NCBI GenBank assembly: GCA_964483455.1
Contig: CAZACK010000013.1
Span: forward strand, 4,136-68,135
Reading direction: 5' to 3'
Length of the DNA: 64,000 nt
Source: CAYZJD01 sp964483455
Lineage (GTDB): Bacteria; Acidobacteriota; Terriglobia; Bryobacterales; Bryobacteraceae
The translations under genes were made by a program, and so were the position numbers. The notes below the pieces were generated by a model. It did no database searches, was not told the origin of the DNA, and saw only the letters and a list, made by a program, of their open reading frames with translations. Shown one piece after another: positions 1 through 8,132 of this stretch (positions are counted from its first letter, which is position 1; each line of letters opens with the position of its first letter).

Positions 1-662
1 TCGACGCGGCGCACGCCCGCGGCGTCCCGGTCCTGGTTGACGGCGCCCAGGCGGTCGCGCACCTGAAGGTCAACGTGCAGACCCTCGATTGCGAGTTCTA
101 CGCCTTCTCCGGCCACAAAGTTTACGGGCCCACGGGAATCGGAATCCTCTACGGCAAAGCGAACCTCCTCGACGCCATGCCGCCGTACCAGGGCGGGGGC
201 GACATGATTCGCACAGTCAGTTTCGAAAAGACGACTTACAACGACTTGCCGCACAAATTCGAGGCCGGCACCCCGCACATCGCCGGCGCCATCGGGCTGG
301 CCGCCGCTCTCGAATACCTGGGCGAGGTCGGCATCCGGCCCGCGGCCGCGCACGAGCACGATCTGCTCGCCTATGCCACGGACGCCGTCGGCGACCTCCC
401 GGGAGTGCGTCTCCTCGGGACCGCCCGGGAGAAGGCCTCGGTTCTTTCGTTCCTGATGGACGGCGCGCATCCGCACGATATTGCCACCATCCTCGACCGG
501 CAGGGCATCGCCGTCCGGGCCGGCCATGTCTGCGCGCAGCCGGTGATGGACCGCTACGGCGTGCCGGCGATTACGCGCGCTTCTTTTGCGCTGTACAACA
601 CCCGCGAGGAAGTGGACGCGCTGGTCAAGGGCATCCTCAAAGTGAAGGAGATCCTCGGCTGA
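1..662 (+). CDS. sufS: Cysteine desulfurase SufS (C-terminal part, cut by window edge)
   Basis: Class V PLP-dependent cysteine desulfurase that takes sulfur from L-cysteine for Fe-S cluster assembly. The frame is open from base 3, so the 5' part lies outside the window and 219 residues are visible. Seen directly: the PLP-binding lysine in the SGHK motif (visible residue 39), then GPTGIGILYG, and the catalytic cysteine in RAGHVCAQP near the C terminus. The canonical motif is RxGHHCAQ; the second His is Val here. The stop TGA shares its A with the ATG of sufU, so the two genes are translationally coupled. Confidence 0.95.
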   Translation, partial: DAAHARGVPVLVDGAQAVAHLKVNVQTLDCEFYAFSGHKVYGPTGIGILYGKANLLDAMPPYQGGGDMIRTVSFEKTTYNDLPHKFEAGTPHIAGAIGLAAALEYLGEVGIRPAAAHEHDLLAYATDAVGDLPGVRLLGTAREKASVLSFLMDGAHPHDIATILDRQGIAVRAGHVCAQPVMDRYGVPAITRASFALYNTREEVDALVKGILKVKEILG

Positions 663-1117
663 TGTCCGACCTCGGCGAGCTCTACCAGCAGTTGATCGTG
701 GACCACAGCCGCCGGCCGCGCAACTTCAAGGCCATCGAGGATGCCACCGCGAAGGCCGAAGGTTACAACCCGCTCTGCGGGGACCGGGTGACGCTGTACC
801 TGAAGACGGAAGGCAACGTGATCCGCGAGGTCGGCTTTCAGGGCGCGGGCTGCGCGATCTCGACGGCGTCCGCTTCGCTGCTCACCGAGACGCTGAAGGG
901 CAAAACGCTGGAGGAAGCCGAGTCGGTTTTCGACAGCTTCCACAAGCTGGTGACCGGCGTGGCCAACGACATCGGGCCGGAGGAGACCCGGCTGGGCAAG
1001 CTCTCCGTGTTCAAGGGCGTCTGCGACTATCCGACCCGCGTCAAGTGCGCGACGCTGGTCTGGCACACCCTTCGATCGGCGCTCAAGGGTGAGCGGCAGC
1101 CCGTCTCGACGGAGTAA
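662..1117 (+). CDS. sufU: SufU Fe-S assembly protein / sulfur acceptor
   Basis: IscU-like zinc protein of 151 residues that receives persulfide sulfur from SufS. Zn/Fe-S ligands are visible as Cys39-x-Asp41 (NPLCGDRV), Cys64 (GAGCAIS) and Cys129 (RVKCATLVW). The insert of about 20 residues before the last Cys marks SufU rather than IscU. The ATG at 662 overlaps the sufS stop (TGATG), which supports this start over any upstream one. It is followed at once by the SufT-like gene and an Rrf2 regulator, a typical compact suf operon. Confidence 0.95.
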   Translation: MSDLGELYQQLIVDHSRRPRNFKAIEDATAKAEGYNPLCGDRVTLYLKTEGNVIREVGFQGAGCAISTASASLLTETLKGKTLEEAESVFDSFHKLVTGVANDIGPEETRLGKLSVFKGVCDYPTRVKCATLVWHTLRSALKGERQPVSTE

Positions 1118-1120
1118 GTG

Positions 1121-1423
1121 ATGCCCACCGAAGAACAGGTTGTCGCCGCCCTCCGGACGTGCTACGACCCGGAGATTCCCATGAACATCTACGACCTCGG
1201 CCTGATCTACGAGGTCAACGTGAACCCGGACGACTCGGTGTACGTGAAGATGACCCTGACCGCGCCGAACTGTCCGGTGGCCGGCACCTTGCCGGAGCAG
1301 GTTCGATCGAAGGTCGCCGCCGTGCCCGGAGTGACTGGCGCGCGGGTGGAGCTGACTTTTGACCCGCCGTGGCAGAAGGACCGCATGTCGGATCTCGTCA
1401 AGCTGGAATTGGGGTTGATGTGA
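1121..1423 (+). CDS. SufT-like / MIP18 (DUF59) Fe-S maturation protein
   Basis: Small DUF59 protein of 100 residues with the family signature: an acidic N-terminal DPEIPMNIYDLGLIY segment, MTLTAPNCP carrying the conserved Cys, and a C-terminal DPPW motif. Members (SufT, PaaD-like, MIP18) help mature Fe-S proteins; the exact client is not readable. ATG 1121 is chosen; an in-frame GTG at 1118 directly after the sufU stop is the alternative. Its stop TGA at 1421-1423 overlaps the GTG start of the next gene. Confidence 0.85.
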   Translation: MPTEEQVVAALRTCYDPEIPMNIYDLGLIYEVNVNPDDSVYVKMTLTAPNCPVAGTLPEQVRSKVAAVPGVTGARVELTFDPPWQKDRMSDLVKLELGLM

Positions 1424-1887
1424 AGTTCACCTCCCACGAAGAATACGGGCTGCGCTGCCTGCTCCAGATCGGGCGGGCCGGCGGGAAGGGCGTCACCATT
1501 CCCGACATCAGCCGCCTGGAAGGACTCTCCGAGCCGTACGCGGCCAAGCTCCTCCGCATCCTGCGGACCGGTGGCTTCGTGAAGGCAGCGCGAGGACAGA
1601 GCGGCGGCTACACCCTGGCCAAACCGGCGGAGCAGATCGTCATCGGCGACGTTCTGGCCGAACTCGGCGGCCGGCTCTTCGATCCCGACTTCTGCAAAAA
1701 CCACTCCGGCCAGGACTACGCCTGCGCCCACACTGGCGATTGCTCCATCCGCTCGCTGTGGACCCTGGTGCAAAGCGCGGTGGACGGAGTCCTCCGCCGG
1801 ACGACGCTCCAGGACCTGCTGGCGCAGGAAGCTTCCGTCGCAGCCGGATCTCCGATTCTGCCGGTCTCGGCGATTTCCGTTCAATAG
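1420..1887 (+). CDS. Rrf2/IscR-type transcriptional regulator
   Basis: Winged-helix Rrf2 regulator of 155 residues, read from GTG 1420, which gives the canonical MKFTSHEEYGLRCLLQI opening and a 4-base overlap with the previous stop. The HTH lies around residues 25-65 (IPDISRLEGLSEPYAAKLLRIL). Three cysteines at 92, 102 and 108 match the [2Fe-2S] ligand region of IscR (92, 98, 104 in E. coli), with a wider first spacing. As the last gene of the suf operon it probably senses Fe-S status and controls the operon; that role is inferred from context. Confidence 0.88.
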   Translation: MKFTSHEEYGLRCLLQIGRAGGKGVTIPDISRLEGLSEPYAAKLLRILRTGGFVKAARGQSGGYTLAKPAEQIVIGDVLAELGGRLFDPDFCKNHSGQDYACAHTGDCSIRSLWTLVQSAVDGVLRRTTLQDLLAQEASVAAGSPILPVSAISVQ

Positions 1888-1915
1888 CCCGCGGCTTTCG
1901 CCGATAAGATGCACT

Positions 1916-2236
1916 ATGAAGACCGGCGCTCAGGCCAGGTTGAGGGTTCTCGCGTATCCCAACACCGAACACGAGGGACACATCGCCGTTCTCGACGGCT
2001 GCCGTCTGGACGTCAAATCACCTGCGGCAATCCCGCCCGGGAGCCCTGTCAGGGTGGAATCCGGCGGGACCGTTTTTCTCGGCGAGGTTCGCGGTTGCCG
2101 GCCGAACTCCGCCGGCTACGACGTCTCCGTCCGGCTCGAACAAGCCTTCACGCTTTCCGACGATCTCCGCCGCCTCATGTGCCAGCTTGCGCAAGAGACC
2201 CTGGAAGAGCCTGCCTGGACGCTGCCGTGGAGCTGA
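1916..2236 (+). CDS. PilZ-like small domain protein
   Basis: A 106-residue protein of one beta-rich domain resembling PilZ: a repeated VLDGCRLDV / VRVESGGTVFLGEVRG / GYDVSVRLEQ pattern followed by a C-terminal helix. The RxxxR c-di-GMP motif is not clearly present, so ligand binding is doubtful. A TAAGAT box ends 5 bases before the ATG, suggesting a leaderless transcript. It is convergent with the next gene; only one base separates the two stops. Confidence 0.6.
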   Translation: MKTGAQARLRVLAYPNTEHEGHIAVLDGCRLDVKSPAAIPPGSPVRVESGGTVFLGEVRGCRPNSAGYDVSVRLEQAFTLSDDLRRLMCQLAQETLEEPAWTLPWS

Positions 2237-2237
2237 A

Positions 2238-3719
2238 TCAGCGACGGTCGCCGCCGGGCGGGATTTCGGGCCGGCGGATCGGCGCTCGCGGCAACGGGCG
2301 CAGCGGAAGCGGCTCCAGTTCGGTGCGCAGCAGGATCGTCCGCCGGCTGTCTCCCGGGCCGGGATGGTAGCCGCTCGGCATATAGCCGAAATTGGACTTG
2401 CAGGCCACCCGCTGAGCATCCGGCGAGATCGAGCACATGTTCATCGAGTAGTAGTCGTCGCCGAATTCGCTGAACTGGATGGAGCGGTGCTTGGCGAGCC
2501 GCCGGATTTCCACCGGGAGCTTCGAGAAGTCGATGGTCATCACGTCGCCGGCCCAGACCTGTGGCATCGCCAGAGTCGAGAAGTCGGATGCGCTGATCTT
2601 CGAATAACCAAAGCCGGCGACGCAAACGGGAGCGTTCCGGGCGCACGAGTAGTGGGTCCCGTTGCCTTGAACGGCCGAACCCCGCACGGTCTCGGCCAGC
2701 ACGAACCGCGGTTCCGCGGCGGCGTCGGTCATGTCGTAGACGGCCAGGAACACCTGCGGCGCCGGGCCCTCTCGCTCGTAGTCGCTGTAAAGGTACTGGC
2801 GGCCTTCCAACTCGAAGGTGTCGGCGTGGTCCCAGCGCGCGGTCTTGCACCACTCGCCGGGTTCGCAGTCCCCGTCGCCGTCGCCCCACTTGCCGCCGCC
2901 GGGCTTGTCCCAGATCTTTGCATCCGGGTGTTCCAACGGCGGATAGGCCACGCGCACTGACCGTCCGTCAAACTCCAGCATCACTCCCCACGGAAGGACC
3001 GCCATGTAGCGGCTGCCGGTGCGCGCGTCGATGCCCTTCGAGAGAAGCACGAAGTCCATACCGGCCGGATCAACCATCGGCACTGATGCCATGTCGATGC
3101 ACCAGACGCGCTGGCTCCCGTCCAGCGGCGCCAGGCAAATCCGCTTCGCGTTGTTGGACCAGAAGGTCACCCAATGATCGCGGCTGGGGTCGCCGGTGCC
3201 ACCGGTTCGTAGCCCCGTCAATCCGAGCGCGGGCCCATCCAGCACCACGGTGTCCTTCCGCGTGGTAACGCTGCCGCGGCGGAACCGGTCGTCCTTCAGA
3301 TAGAAGTAAGCGTCGTCGTCGGTCGAGTGCCACCAGAATCCCCAGTCCTGCGAGACGCCGTATCGGCCGAGGTCCTCCTTGCCGGACAGGCGGAAGATCC
3401 GCGAGAAGCCTTCGTCGCCGCAGGCAAGGTACTTGCCGGTGGCGCTCAGCGGCGACGGCGTGCTGTATGTGGGGACGAAGCCGGCCGGCGTGGCGATCTC
3501 CACCTCGTAGCCGTAAGTCGGGTCGATGTAGCTCTCGCCGAGGCGCGGCGGCGTGAAGCTTCCCGGCGGGCGGAGCTCCGGGGTCTGGCAGAGCGATGCG
3601 GTTACATTGAGAAACGGAACGTCCGGAGTGGTGCAGCCGACCGGGTAGCCCTGCTTGTGGAAGAAGTGCTGCGCGGCCAGCGCCGCCGGAAGAACGATGG
3701 ACAAGAGAATGCTCTTCAT
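2238..3719 (-). CDS. Secreted protein of unknown function, beta-propeller-like
   Basis: Exported protein of 493 residues with a signal peptide (MKSILLSIVLPAALAAQ). The body has repeated beta-strand-like units with phrases such as SPLSATGKYLACGDEG, CSISPDAQRVAC and DGSQRVWCID, resembling WD40/TolB-type propeller blades, and several cysteines that could form disulfides. No catalytic motif is recognised. The ATG overlaps the upstream hydrolase stop by ATGA, which fixes the start although the frame stays open further upstream to about 4664. Function unknown. Confidence 0.7.
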   Translation of the reverse strand: MKSILLSIVLPAALAAQHFFHKQGYPVGCTTPDVPFLNVTASLCQTPELRPPGSFTPPRLGESYIDPTYGYEVEIATPAGFVPTYSTPSPLSATGKYLACGDEGFSRIFRLSGKEDLGRYGVSQDWGFWWHSTDDDAYFYLKDDRFRRGSVTTRKDTVVLDGPALGLTGLRTGGTGDPSRDHWVTFWSNNAKRICLAPLDGSQRVWCIDMASVPMVDPAGMDFVLLSKGIDARTGSRYMAVLPWGVMLEFDGRSVRVAYPPLEHPDAKIWDKPGGGKWGDGDGDCEPGEWCKTARWDHADTFELEGRQYLYSDYEREGPAPQVFLAVYDMTDAAAEPRFVLAETVRGSAVQGNGTHYSCARNAPVCVAGFGYSKISASDFSTLAMPQVWAGDVMTIDFSKLPVEIRRLAKHRSIQFSEFGDDYYSMNMCSISPDAQRVACKSNFGYMPSGYHPGPGDSRRTILLRTELEPLPLRPLPRAPIRRPEIPPGGDRR

Positions 3720-4555
3720 CGCCCGCCCGCCGATTCCAGTGTACCGGACCCCGGCAGGTTCCGGTAGAACTCCCGCAGTTTCGCGGCGTATGCGGGACCC
3801 GCGTGCTCCACAATGTCGTTGTGCCCTGCGCCGGGCACGGCCCAGAAGGACTTCGGCCGGCGGGCCGCATCGAACAGCCTCCGGCCAAGCTCGAAGTCGA
3901 TCACTTCGTCGCGGTCGCCGTGGAGAACCAGCAGCGGCGCTCCTACGTGGCCGATCTTGCTCTTCGAGTCGAAGCCCCAGATCAGCAGCGGGCCGATGAG
4001 CGGTAGAACGCGCCCGGCCACCTCGCGCGCCGAGGGGAACGGCGCCTCGAGCACAACGCCGCCGCACGCCTGCCTCGACGCCAGGTCCACGGCCACAGCA
4101 CAGCCGAGCGATTCGCCGTGCAGCACGATCCGCTCGGGCGGCCAACCGGCAGAGAGGAGGTGCCGGTAGGCGGCGTCCGCATCGGCGTACAGGCCGGCTT
4201 CCGTCGGGCTTCCCGCGCTCTTGCCATAGCCCCGGTAGTCGAGAAGCAGAAGCGCCGAGCCGGCGCCTGTGATCGCCGGGACGCGGCCGGCGCGGTGGGT
4301 GATGTTGCCCGCGTTGCCGTGCAGGAACAGCGTCGCCAGGCGCGCCTGCGGCGGCGCGATCCACCAGCCGTGGATCTTCACGCCGTCCGCCGTCGTCAGC
4401 CAGACGTCGGAGGCGCCAACCTGCGGCTGCATCTCCCAACATCCGGCGGGGTACTTCATCGGATAGTAGACGGAGCGGTGCGCCATCAGGGAAAGGGCCC
4501 CGTAGCCGCTGGCCGCCGCCAGCGGCCAGCCCAGATATTTCGACCACCGCGCCAT
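3716..4555 (-). CDS. Alpha/beta hydrolase (BEM46/ABHD13-like)
   Basis: 279-residue alpha/beta hydrolase anchored by an N-terminal hydrophobic helix. Seen: the oxyanion region LFLHGNAGN, the nucleophile elbow HGESLG, the acid in LHGDRDEV and the catalytic histidine in PGAGHND. This arrangement matches BEM46/ABHD13-like serine hydrolases; the substrate is unknown. It is co-transcribed with the following secreted protein (4-base overlap). A TACAGT box ends 8 bases before the ATG, back to back with the -10 of the divergent FG-GAP gene. Confidence 0.88.
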   Translation of the reverse strand: MARWSKYLGWPLAAASGYGALSLMAHRSVYYPMKYPAGCWEMQPQVGASDVWLTTADGVKIHGWWIAPPQARLATLFLHGNAGNITHRAGRVPAITGAGSALLLLDYRGYGKSAGSPTEAGLYADADAAYRHLLSAGWPPERIVLHGESLGCAVAVDLASRQACGGVVLEAPFPSAREVAGRVLPLIGPLLIWGFDSKSKIGHVGAPLLVLHGDRDEVIDFELGRRLFDAARRPKSFWAVPGAGHNDIVEHAGPAYAAKLREFYRNLPGSGTLESAGGR

Positions 4556-4563
4556 GATCCGCC

Positions 4564-4588
4564 ACTGTAGCAGAGGGGCGGCTATACT
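4564..4588. promoter_or_regulatory. Divergent pair of -10 boxes
   Basis: Minus-strand TACAGT (complement of 4564-4569) ends 8 bases before the hydrolase ATG at 4555. Plus-strand TATACT (4583-4588) ends 5 bases before the ATG at 4594. No good -35 is seen for either. The distance predicts transcripts starting at or next to the start codon. Confidence 0.5.
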
Positions 4589-4593
4589 GCGAA

Positions 4594-5709
4594 ATGTGCC
4601 TCCTCTTGCTTCTCGGAATCGCCTTGGCCGCTGAAACGTCCTTTCTCGAACACACCATCGCCACCGATCTGAAGGGCGGCTACCAGGTCATCGCGGTGGA
4701 CCTTAATAAGGACGGGCGGCAGGACCTCATTGCGCTCGGCACCGGAATGACCGAGCTGGCCTGGTTCGAGAATCCCGGCTGGAAGCGGCGCGTCATCGCC
4801 AGCGGCCTCACGCGCCCGATCAACGCCTCCCCGTGGGACACGGATGGCGACGGCGTCCCCGAACTCGTGCTCGCCTCCGAGTTCGACATGGACCCGCCGA
4901 AGAGCGCAGGGCTGGTCCAGTTCCTGAAGCATCGGGGCGACCCGCGAGAGCCGTGGTCGGTGACCGAGATCGATCGCGTGCCCACATCGCACCGGCTGCG
5001 CTGGGCCCGCATCGATGGATCGGGCCGGCGGGTAGCAATCAACGCGCCACTCGCGGGCGCTAAGTCCGCTCCGCCGGACTACCGGGAGAAGGTGCCGCTC
5101 GTTTTCTACCGCCCTGCTTCCTGGAAGCGCGAGTTGATCTCCGAGGCGCTGAGCGGCGTAATGCATGGATTCACCGTCGTCGATTGGGACGGCGACGGGC
5201 GCGACGCCATCCTCACCGCGAGTTTCAAGGGGATCCACCTGTTCCGTTCGGACCCGTGGCGGATGACCGAGCTGGCCAAAGGCGCCCCGGGGCCTTGGCC
5301 AAACTCCGGCGCGAGCGACATCGCCGCCGGCCGCCTTGGCAAGCGGCGCTTTCTGGCGACCATCGAACCATGGCATGGCAACCAGGTCGTCGTGTACACG
5401 GAGGAGGGTGAGGGCTGGCGGCGCCATCCGATCGACGATTCGCTGATCCACGGCCACGCGCTCGCGGTGGGCGACCTCGACGGCGACGGCCGCGACGAGA
5501 TCGTCGCCGGTTTCCGAGGCGAGAAGCGCGGCGTGATCCTCTACACGTCCGCCGATGCCGAGGGACGCCGCTGGAGCCGCCGGGTCGTCGACGGCAACAT
5601 GGCCGCCTCCTCCTGCGCGATCGCCGACCTCGACGGCGACGGCCGGACCGACATCGCCGCGATCGGCGGGTCGGTGCTGAAGTGGTACGAGAACGCGGCT
5701 TTGCCATGA
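4594..5709 (+). CDS. Secreted FG-GAP/VCBS repeat protein
   Basis: 371-residue exported protein with a short signal peptide (MCLLLLLGIALAAE) followed by FG-GAP repeats. At least five calcium-loop motifs of the DxDxDGxxD type are visible: DLNKDGRQDL, DTDGDGVPEL, DWDGDGRDAI, DLDGDGRDEI and DLDGDGRTDI. Together they suggest a seven-bladed integrin-like beta propeller. It contains no enzyme domain, so the role (binding, adhesion or carbohydrate recognition) is unknown. Confidence 0.85.
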   Translation: MCLLLLLGIALAAETSFLEHTIATDLKGGYQVIAVDLNKDGRQDLIALGTGMTELAWFENPGWKRRVIASGLTRPINASPWDTDGDGVPELVLASEFDMDPPKSAGLVQFLKHRGDPREPWSVTEIDRVPTSHRLRWARIDGSGRRVAINAPLAGAKSAPPDYREKVPLVFYRPASWKRELISEALSGVMHGFTVVDWDGDGRDAILTASFKGIHLFRSDPWRMTELAKGAPGPWPNSGASDIAAGRLGKRRFLATIEPWHGNQVVVYTEEGEGWRRHPIDDSLIHGHALAVGDLDGDGRDEIVAGFRGEKRGVILYTSADAEGRRWSRRVVDGNMAASSCAIADLDGDGRTDIAAIGGSVLKWYENAALP

Positions 5710-5740
5710 CGAAGGAACCTGCTTCGCCTTAAGGCTTCGC

Positions 5741-5746
5741 TACAAT
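5741..5746 (+). promoter_or_regulatory. -10 box TACAAT for the rhomboid gene
   Basis: TACAAT ends 7 bases before GTG 5754. The short distance supports both this GTG start and a leaderless transcript. No -35 is recognised. Confidence 0.5.
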
Positions 5747-5753
5747 CGGGGAA

Positions 5754-6584
5754 GTGGAAAAGCGCCGCATGTGCCCGCACTGCCGGGCGTTTATCACCAC
5801 GTCCGACAAGGTGTGCCCGTACTGCGAGCACGAGGTCGGGCCGCCGCGGATCCGAAGCAGCGAGCCGGGGCAGATCCTCGGCGGGCTGATCCCCCACGCC
5901 CGCTTTACCACCGTGGTGATCCTGCTGATCAACTTCGGGCTGTTCCTTGTGACTGTGGTCCACAGCCTGCGCGAATTCGGCAGCGACGCGATGTCGGTTT
6001 CGGCCCAGACCCTGTTCCTTTTCGGCGGGAAGTACCGGGACGCGATCCTGCTTGGCCAGTGGTGGCGGCTGATCACCGCCGGCTTCCTGCACGGCGGCAT
6101 CCTGCACATCCTGATGAACTCCTGGGTGCTCTTCGACCTGGGCACCGACGTGGAGGAACTGTACGGGACAAGCCGGATGCTGGTGATCTACTTCGTCGCC
6201 ACGGTCGCCGGGTTCGCGGCGAGCACCTGGTGGTCGCCGTACATCTCGATAGGCGCTTCGGCCGGGCTGTTCGGTCTGATCGGCGCCATGATCGCCGGCG
6301 GCATCCGCCTGCGGTCCGCGATGGGTGAGGCTGTCCGAAGGTTGTACATCCGCTGGGCGCTCTACGGGCTGCTTTTCGGCGTCCTGCCGTTTATCCAGGC
6401 CGACAACGCGGCCCACATCGGCGGCTTGGCTGCCGGATTCGCGGTCGCCTACGTCGCGGGTTTCCCTTCCGCCTTTCGCACCTGGGGCGAGAAGTTCTGG
6501 AGGATCGGCGCATGGCTGTCGGTGGCCCTGACTGTCCTGGCATTCCTTCAGATGTTCCTCTGGTTCACCCGGCATTCCAAGTAG
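5754..6584 (+). CDS. Rhomboid family intramembrane serine protease with N-terminal zinc ribbon
   Basis: 276 residues. An N-terminal zinc ribbon CPHC...CPYC (residues about 7-25) is followed by six predicted membrane helices. Rhomboid landmarks are present: HILMNSW in the second helix (HxxxN), the catalytic serine in GASAGLFG and the catalytic histidine in AHIGGLAAG. It should cleave membrane proteins within the bilayer; the substrate is unknown. The GTG start is supported by the -10 box just upstream and by including the zinc ribbon. An 8-bp hairpin follows the stop. Confidence 0.9.
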   Translation: MEKRRMCPHCRAFITTSDKVCPYCEHEVGPPRIRSSEPGQILGGLIPHARFTTVVILLINFGLFLVTVVHSLREFGSDAMSVSAQTLFLFGGKYRDAILLGQWWRLITAGFLHGGILHILMNSWVLFDLGTDVEELYGTSRMLVIYFVATVAGFAASTWWSPYISIGASAGLFGLIGAMIAGGIRLRSAMGEAVRRLYIRWALYGLLFGVLPFIQADNAAHIGGLAAGFAVAYVAGFPSAFRTWGEKFWRIGAWLSVALTVLAFLQMFLWFTRHSK

Positions 6585-6588
6585 GCCC

Positions 6589-6608
6589 GCCTACCACTAA
6601 TGGTAGGC
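6589..6608 (+). terminator. Hairpin after the rhomboid gene
   Basis: Perfect 8-bp stem GCCTACCA / TGGTAGGC with a CTAA loop, 4 bases after the stop codon. There is no T tract, so it is a weak candidate for transcription termination or mRNA 3' end protection. Confidence 0.4.
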
Positions 6609-6684
6609 ATGATGTCCGCATCCCACCTAGCCCTGGTGTACTCCCAGAAGATAGAGAGGATTGAACTTCTTTGAAAGAAAACAC

Positions 6685-6713
6685 TTGAAGTCCGCTGTGG
6701 AGTATGCCACAAT
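6685..6713 (+). promoter_or_regulatory. Probable mraZ/dcw promoter
   Basis: TTGAAG (6685-6690), 17-bp spacer, CACAAT (6708-6713). This places the transcription start about 6720, inside the direct repeats that follow, and fits a sigma-70 promoter for the dcw cluster. Confidence 0.45.
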
Positions 6714-6718
6714 CGGCT

Positions 6719-6744
6719 GTGGTCCAAAGTGGTCGATAGTGTAA
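6719..6744 (+). promoter_or_regulatory. MraZ-type operator: three direct repeats at 10-bp spacing
   Basis: GTGGTC at 6719 and 6729 and GTGTAA at 6739, an exact 10-bp period, immediately upstream of mraZ. E. coli MraZ is known to bind TGGGN direct repeats separated by 5 bases in its own promoter. Here the pattern is TGGTC-N5-TGGTC-N5-TGTAA. A fourth GTGGAG lies at 6697, out of phase. Confidence 0.6.
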
Positions 6745-6758
6745 ACTAGGCTCTGATT

Positions 6759-7247
6759 ATGGCTGAAAGTGGGCCAGAGCGGGCGGTCGGGGTGGAGCCT
6801 CCCAGGGGCTTGCGGCAGGCCAGTGTGGACTCGAAGGGGCGCCTGAAGCTGCCGGTGGCGATTAAGGAATACCTGGCGGAATTCGGGGACACGAAGGTGT
6901 TCATCACGAGCCTGGACGGACGCATCGCCCGCATCTATCCGATCTCCACCTGGCGGGAGAACGAGAAAGTCCTCGAGAACTTCACCGACGATCCCTTCGC
7001 GGCGGAAGACATTTCGTTCACCGCGTACGAACTGGGCGCCGACTGCGACATGGACGGAGAGGGGCGCCGGCGGGTTACCCAGGGCCAGGGCCGGCGGCGG
7101 AACCAGTAGAACCACCCACAGTGGGTGCCCAGGCACAAAAACCCCAACAGCGTGTACAACACGCAAGTCTATCAGGAAATGCAGGCGCGGGCGGCGCTCC
7201 AGCGGCAGGACAAGCTGCAACTGCTGGAGAAGAACGGACTGAAGTGA
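6759..7247 (+). pseudogene. mraZ: mraZ, interrupted (transcriptional regulator of the dcw cluster)
   Basis: The N-terminal part is clear MraZ: DSKGRLKLP at the first DxKGR motif, FITSLDGRIARIYPISTW, then YELGADCDMDGEGR at the second repeat. After GEGR the expected VxLPxxLR helix is missing in frame and a TAG occurs at 7107-7109 (116 codons). The same frame continues past the TAG into a good MraZ C terminus (NPNSVYNTQVYQEM ... LLEKNGLK) ending with TGA at 7245-7247. Between about 7068 and 7107 the +1 frame reads GGLPRARAG, closer to the missing LPRALR-type segment. I infer two compensating indels, natural or from sequencing. A truncated protein would lack half of the second SpoVT-AbrB-like repeat. 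Confidence 0.7.
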
Positions 7248-7253
7248 TGCCCG

Positions 7254-8114
7254 ATGCATATCCCGGTCTTGCTCGACGCCGCGCTGAGCTACCTGGCGGT
7301 GCGAGAAGACGGGATCTACGTGGACGCGACCGCGGGGCTAGGGGGCCACACGGGAGCGATCGCGCAACGGCTGCGGAGCGGGCTGGTGATCGCCTGCGAC
7401 CGGGACGCGGAGTCGCTGGAAATCGCGAAGCAGAACACGGCCGAGGTCGCGGGGCGGATCCGCTGGCGGCACTGCGCGTTTTCGGAACTGCGGGAGGCGC
7501 TGGAGGCGGAGGGCGTTCGGCAGGCGGACGGCCTCTTGGCGGACCTGGGCGCCAGCAGGCATCAGCTCACGGAGCCCTCGCGCGGATTCTCGCTGAGCGT
7601 GGACGGGCCACTGGACATGAGGCAGGACCGCAGCCAGGAGCTGACGGCGGCGGAGATCGTCAACAGCATTTCCGAGAAACAATTGGCCGATCTCATTTTC
7701 AAGTACGGCCAGGAAAGGAGGTCGCGGAAGATTGCAAAGGCCATCGTTCGGGCGCGGCCGATTCGAAGCACACTGCACTTGGCCAGAGTAGTGGAGCAGG
7801 CCGCGTTCCGAACGGGCCGCATCCATCCGGCGACACAGACGTTCATGGCGCTGCGGATCGCGGTGAACGACGAATTGGGGCAAATCGACCGGCTGTTGGA
7901 ACTGGCGCCGGGGGTGGTCCGGGCGCCCGGCAGGATCGTCATCATCTCTTTTCATTCGACCGAGGACCGGAAGGTCAAGCAATCATTCGCGAACTTGGCC
8001 AGGCAGGGGCGAGCGCGCATCCTGACGAAGCACGTGGTGCGGCCTGCCGAAGAAGAGATCCGCGGCAACCCGGCCGCGCGAAGCGCCAGGCTGCGCGCGC
8101 TGGAAATGCGGTAG
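7254..8114 (+). CDS. rsmH: 16S rRNA m4C1402 methyltransferase RsmH
   Basis: 286-residue SAM-dependent methyltransferase that N4-methylates C1402 of 16S rRNA. Seen: HIPVLLDAAL at the N terminus, the SAM-binding DATAGLGGHT, LADLGASRHQL, the RGFSLSVDGPLDMR segment, and the C-terminal ISFHSTEDRKVK. Length is slightly below the usual 300-310. It is the second gene of the dcw cluster; ATG 7254 starts 6 bases after the mraZ C-terminal stop. Confidence 0.95.
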   Translation: MHIPVLLDAALSYLAVREDGIYVDATAGLGGHTGAIAQRLRSGLVIACDRDAESLEIAKQNTAEVAGRIRWRHCAFSELREALEAEGVRQADGLLADLGASRHQLTEPSRGFSLSVDGPLDMRQDRSQELTAAEIVNSISEKQLADLIFKYGQERRSRKIAKAIVRARPIRSTLHLARVVEQAAFRTGRIHPATQTFMALRIAVNDELGQIDRLLELAPGVVRAPGRIVIISFHSTEDRKVKQSFANLARQGRARILTKHVVRPAEEEIRGNPAARSARLRALEMR

Positions 8115-8132
8115 CTGGAGATTGAAACTCAC

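Noticed and set aside
2238..4664. One 808-codon fusion of a long N-terminal extension with the secreted protein
   Set aside because: The upstream 315 codons are out of frame with the alpha/beta hydrolase gene there; the true start is the ATG with signal peptide at 3719.
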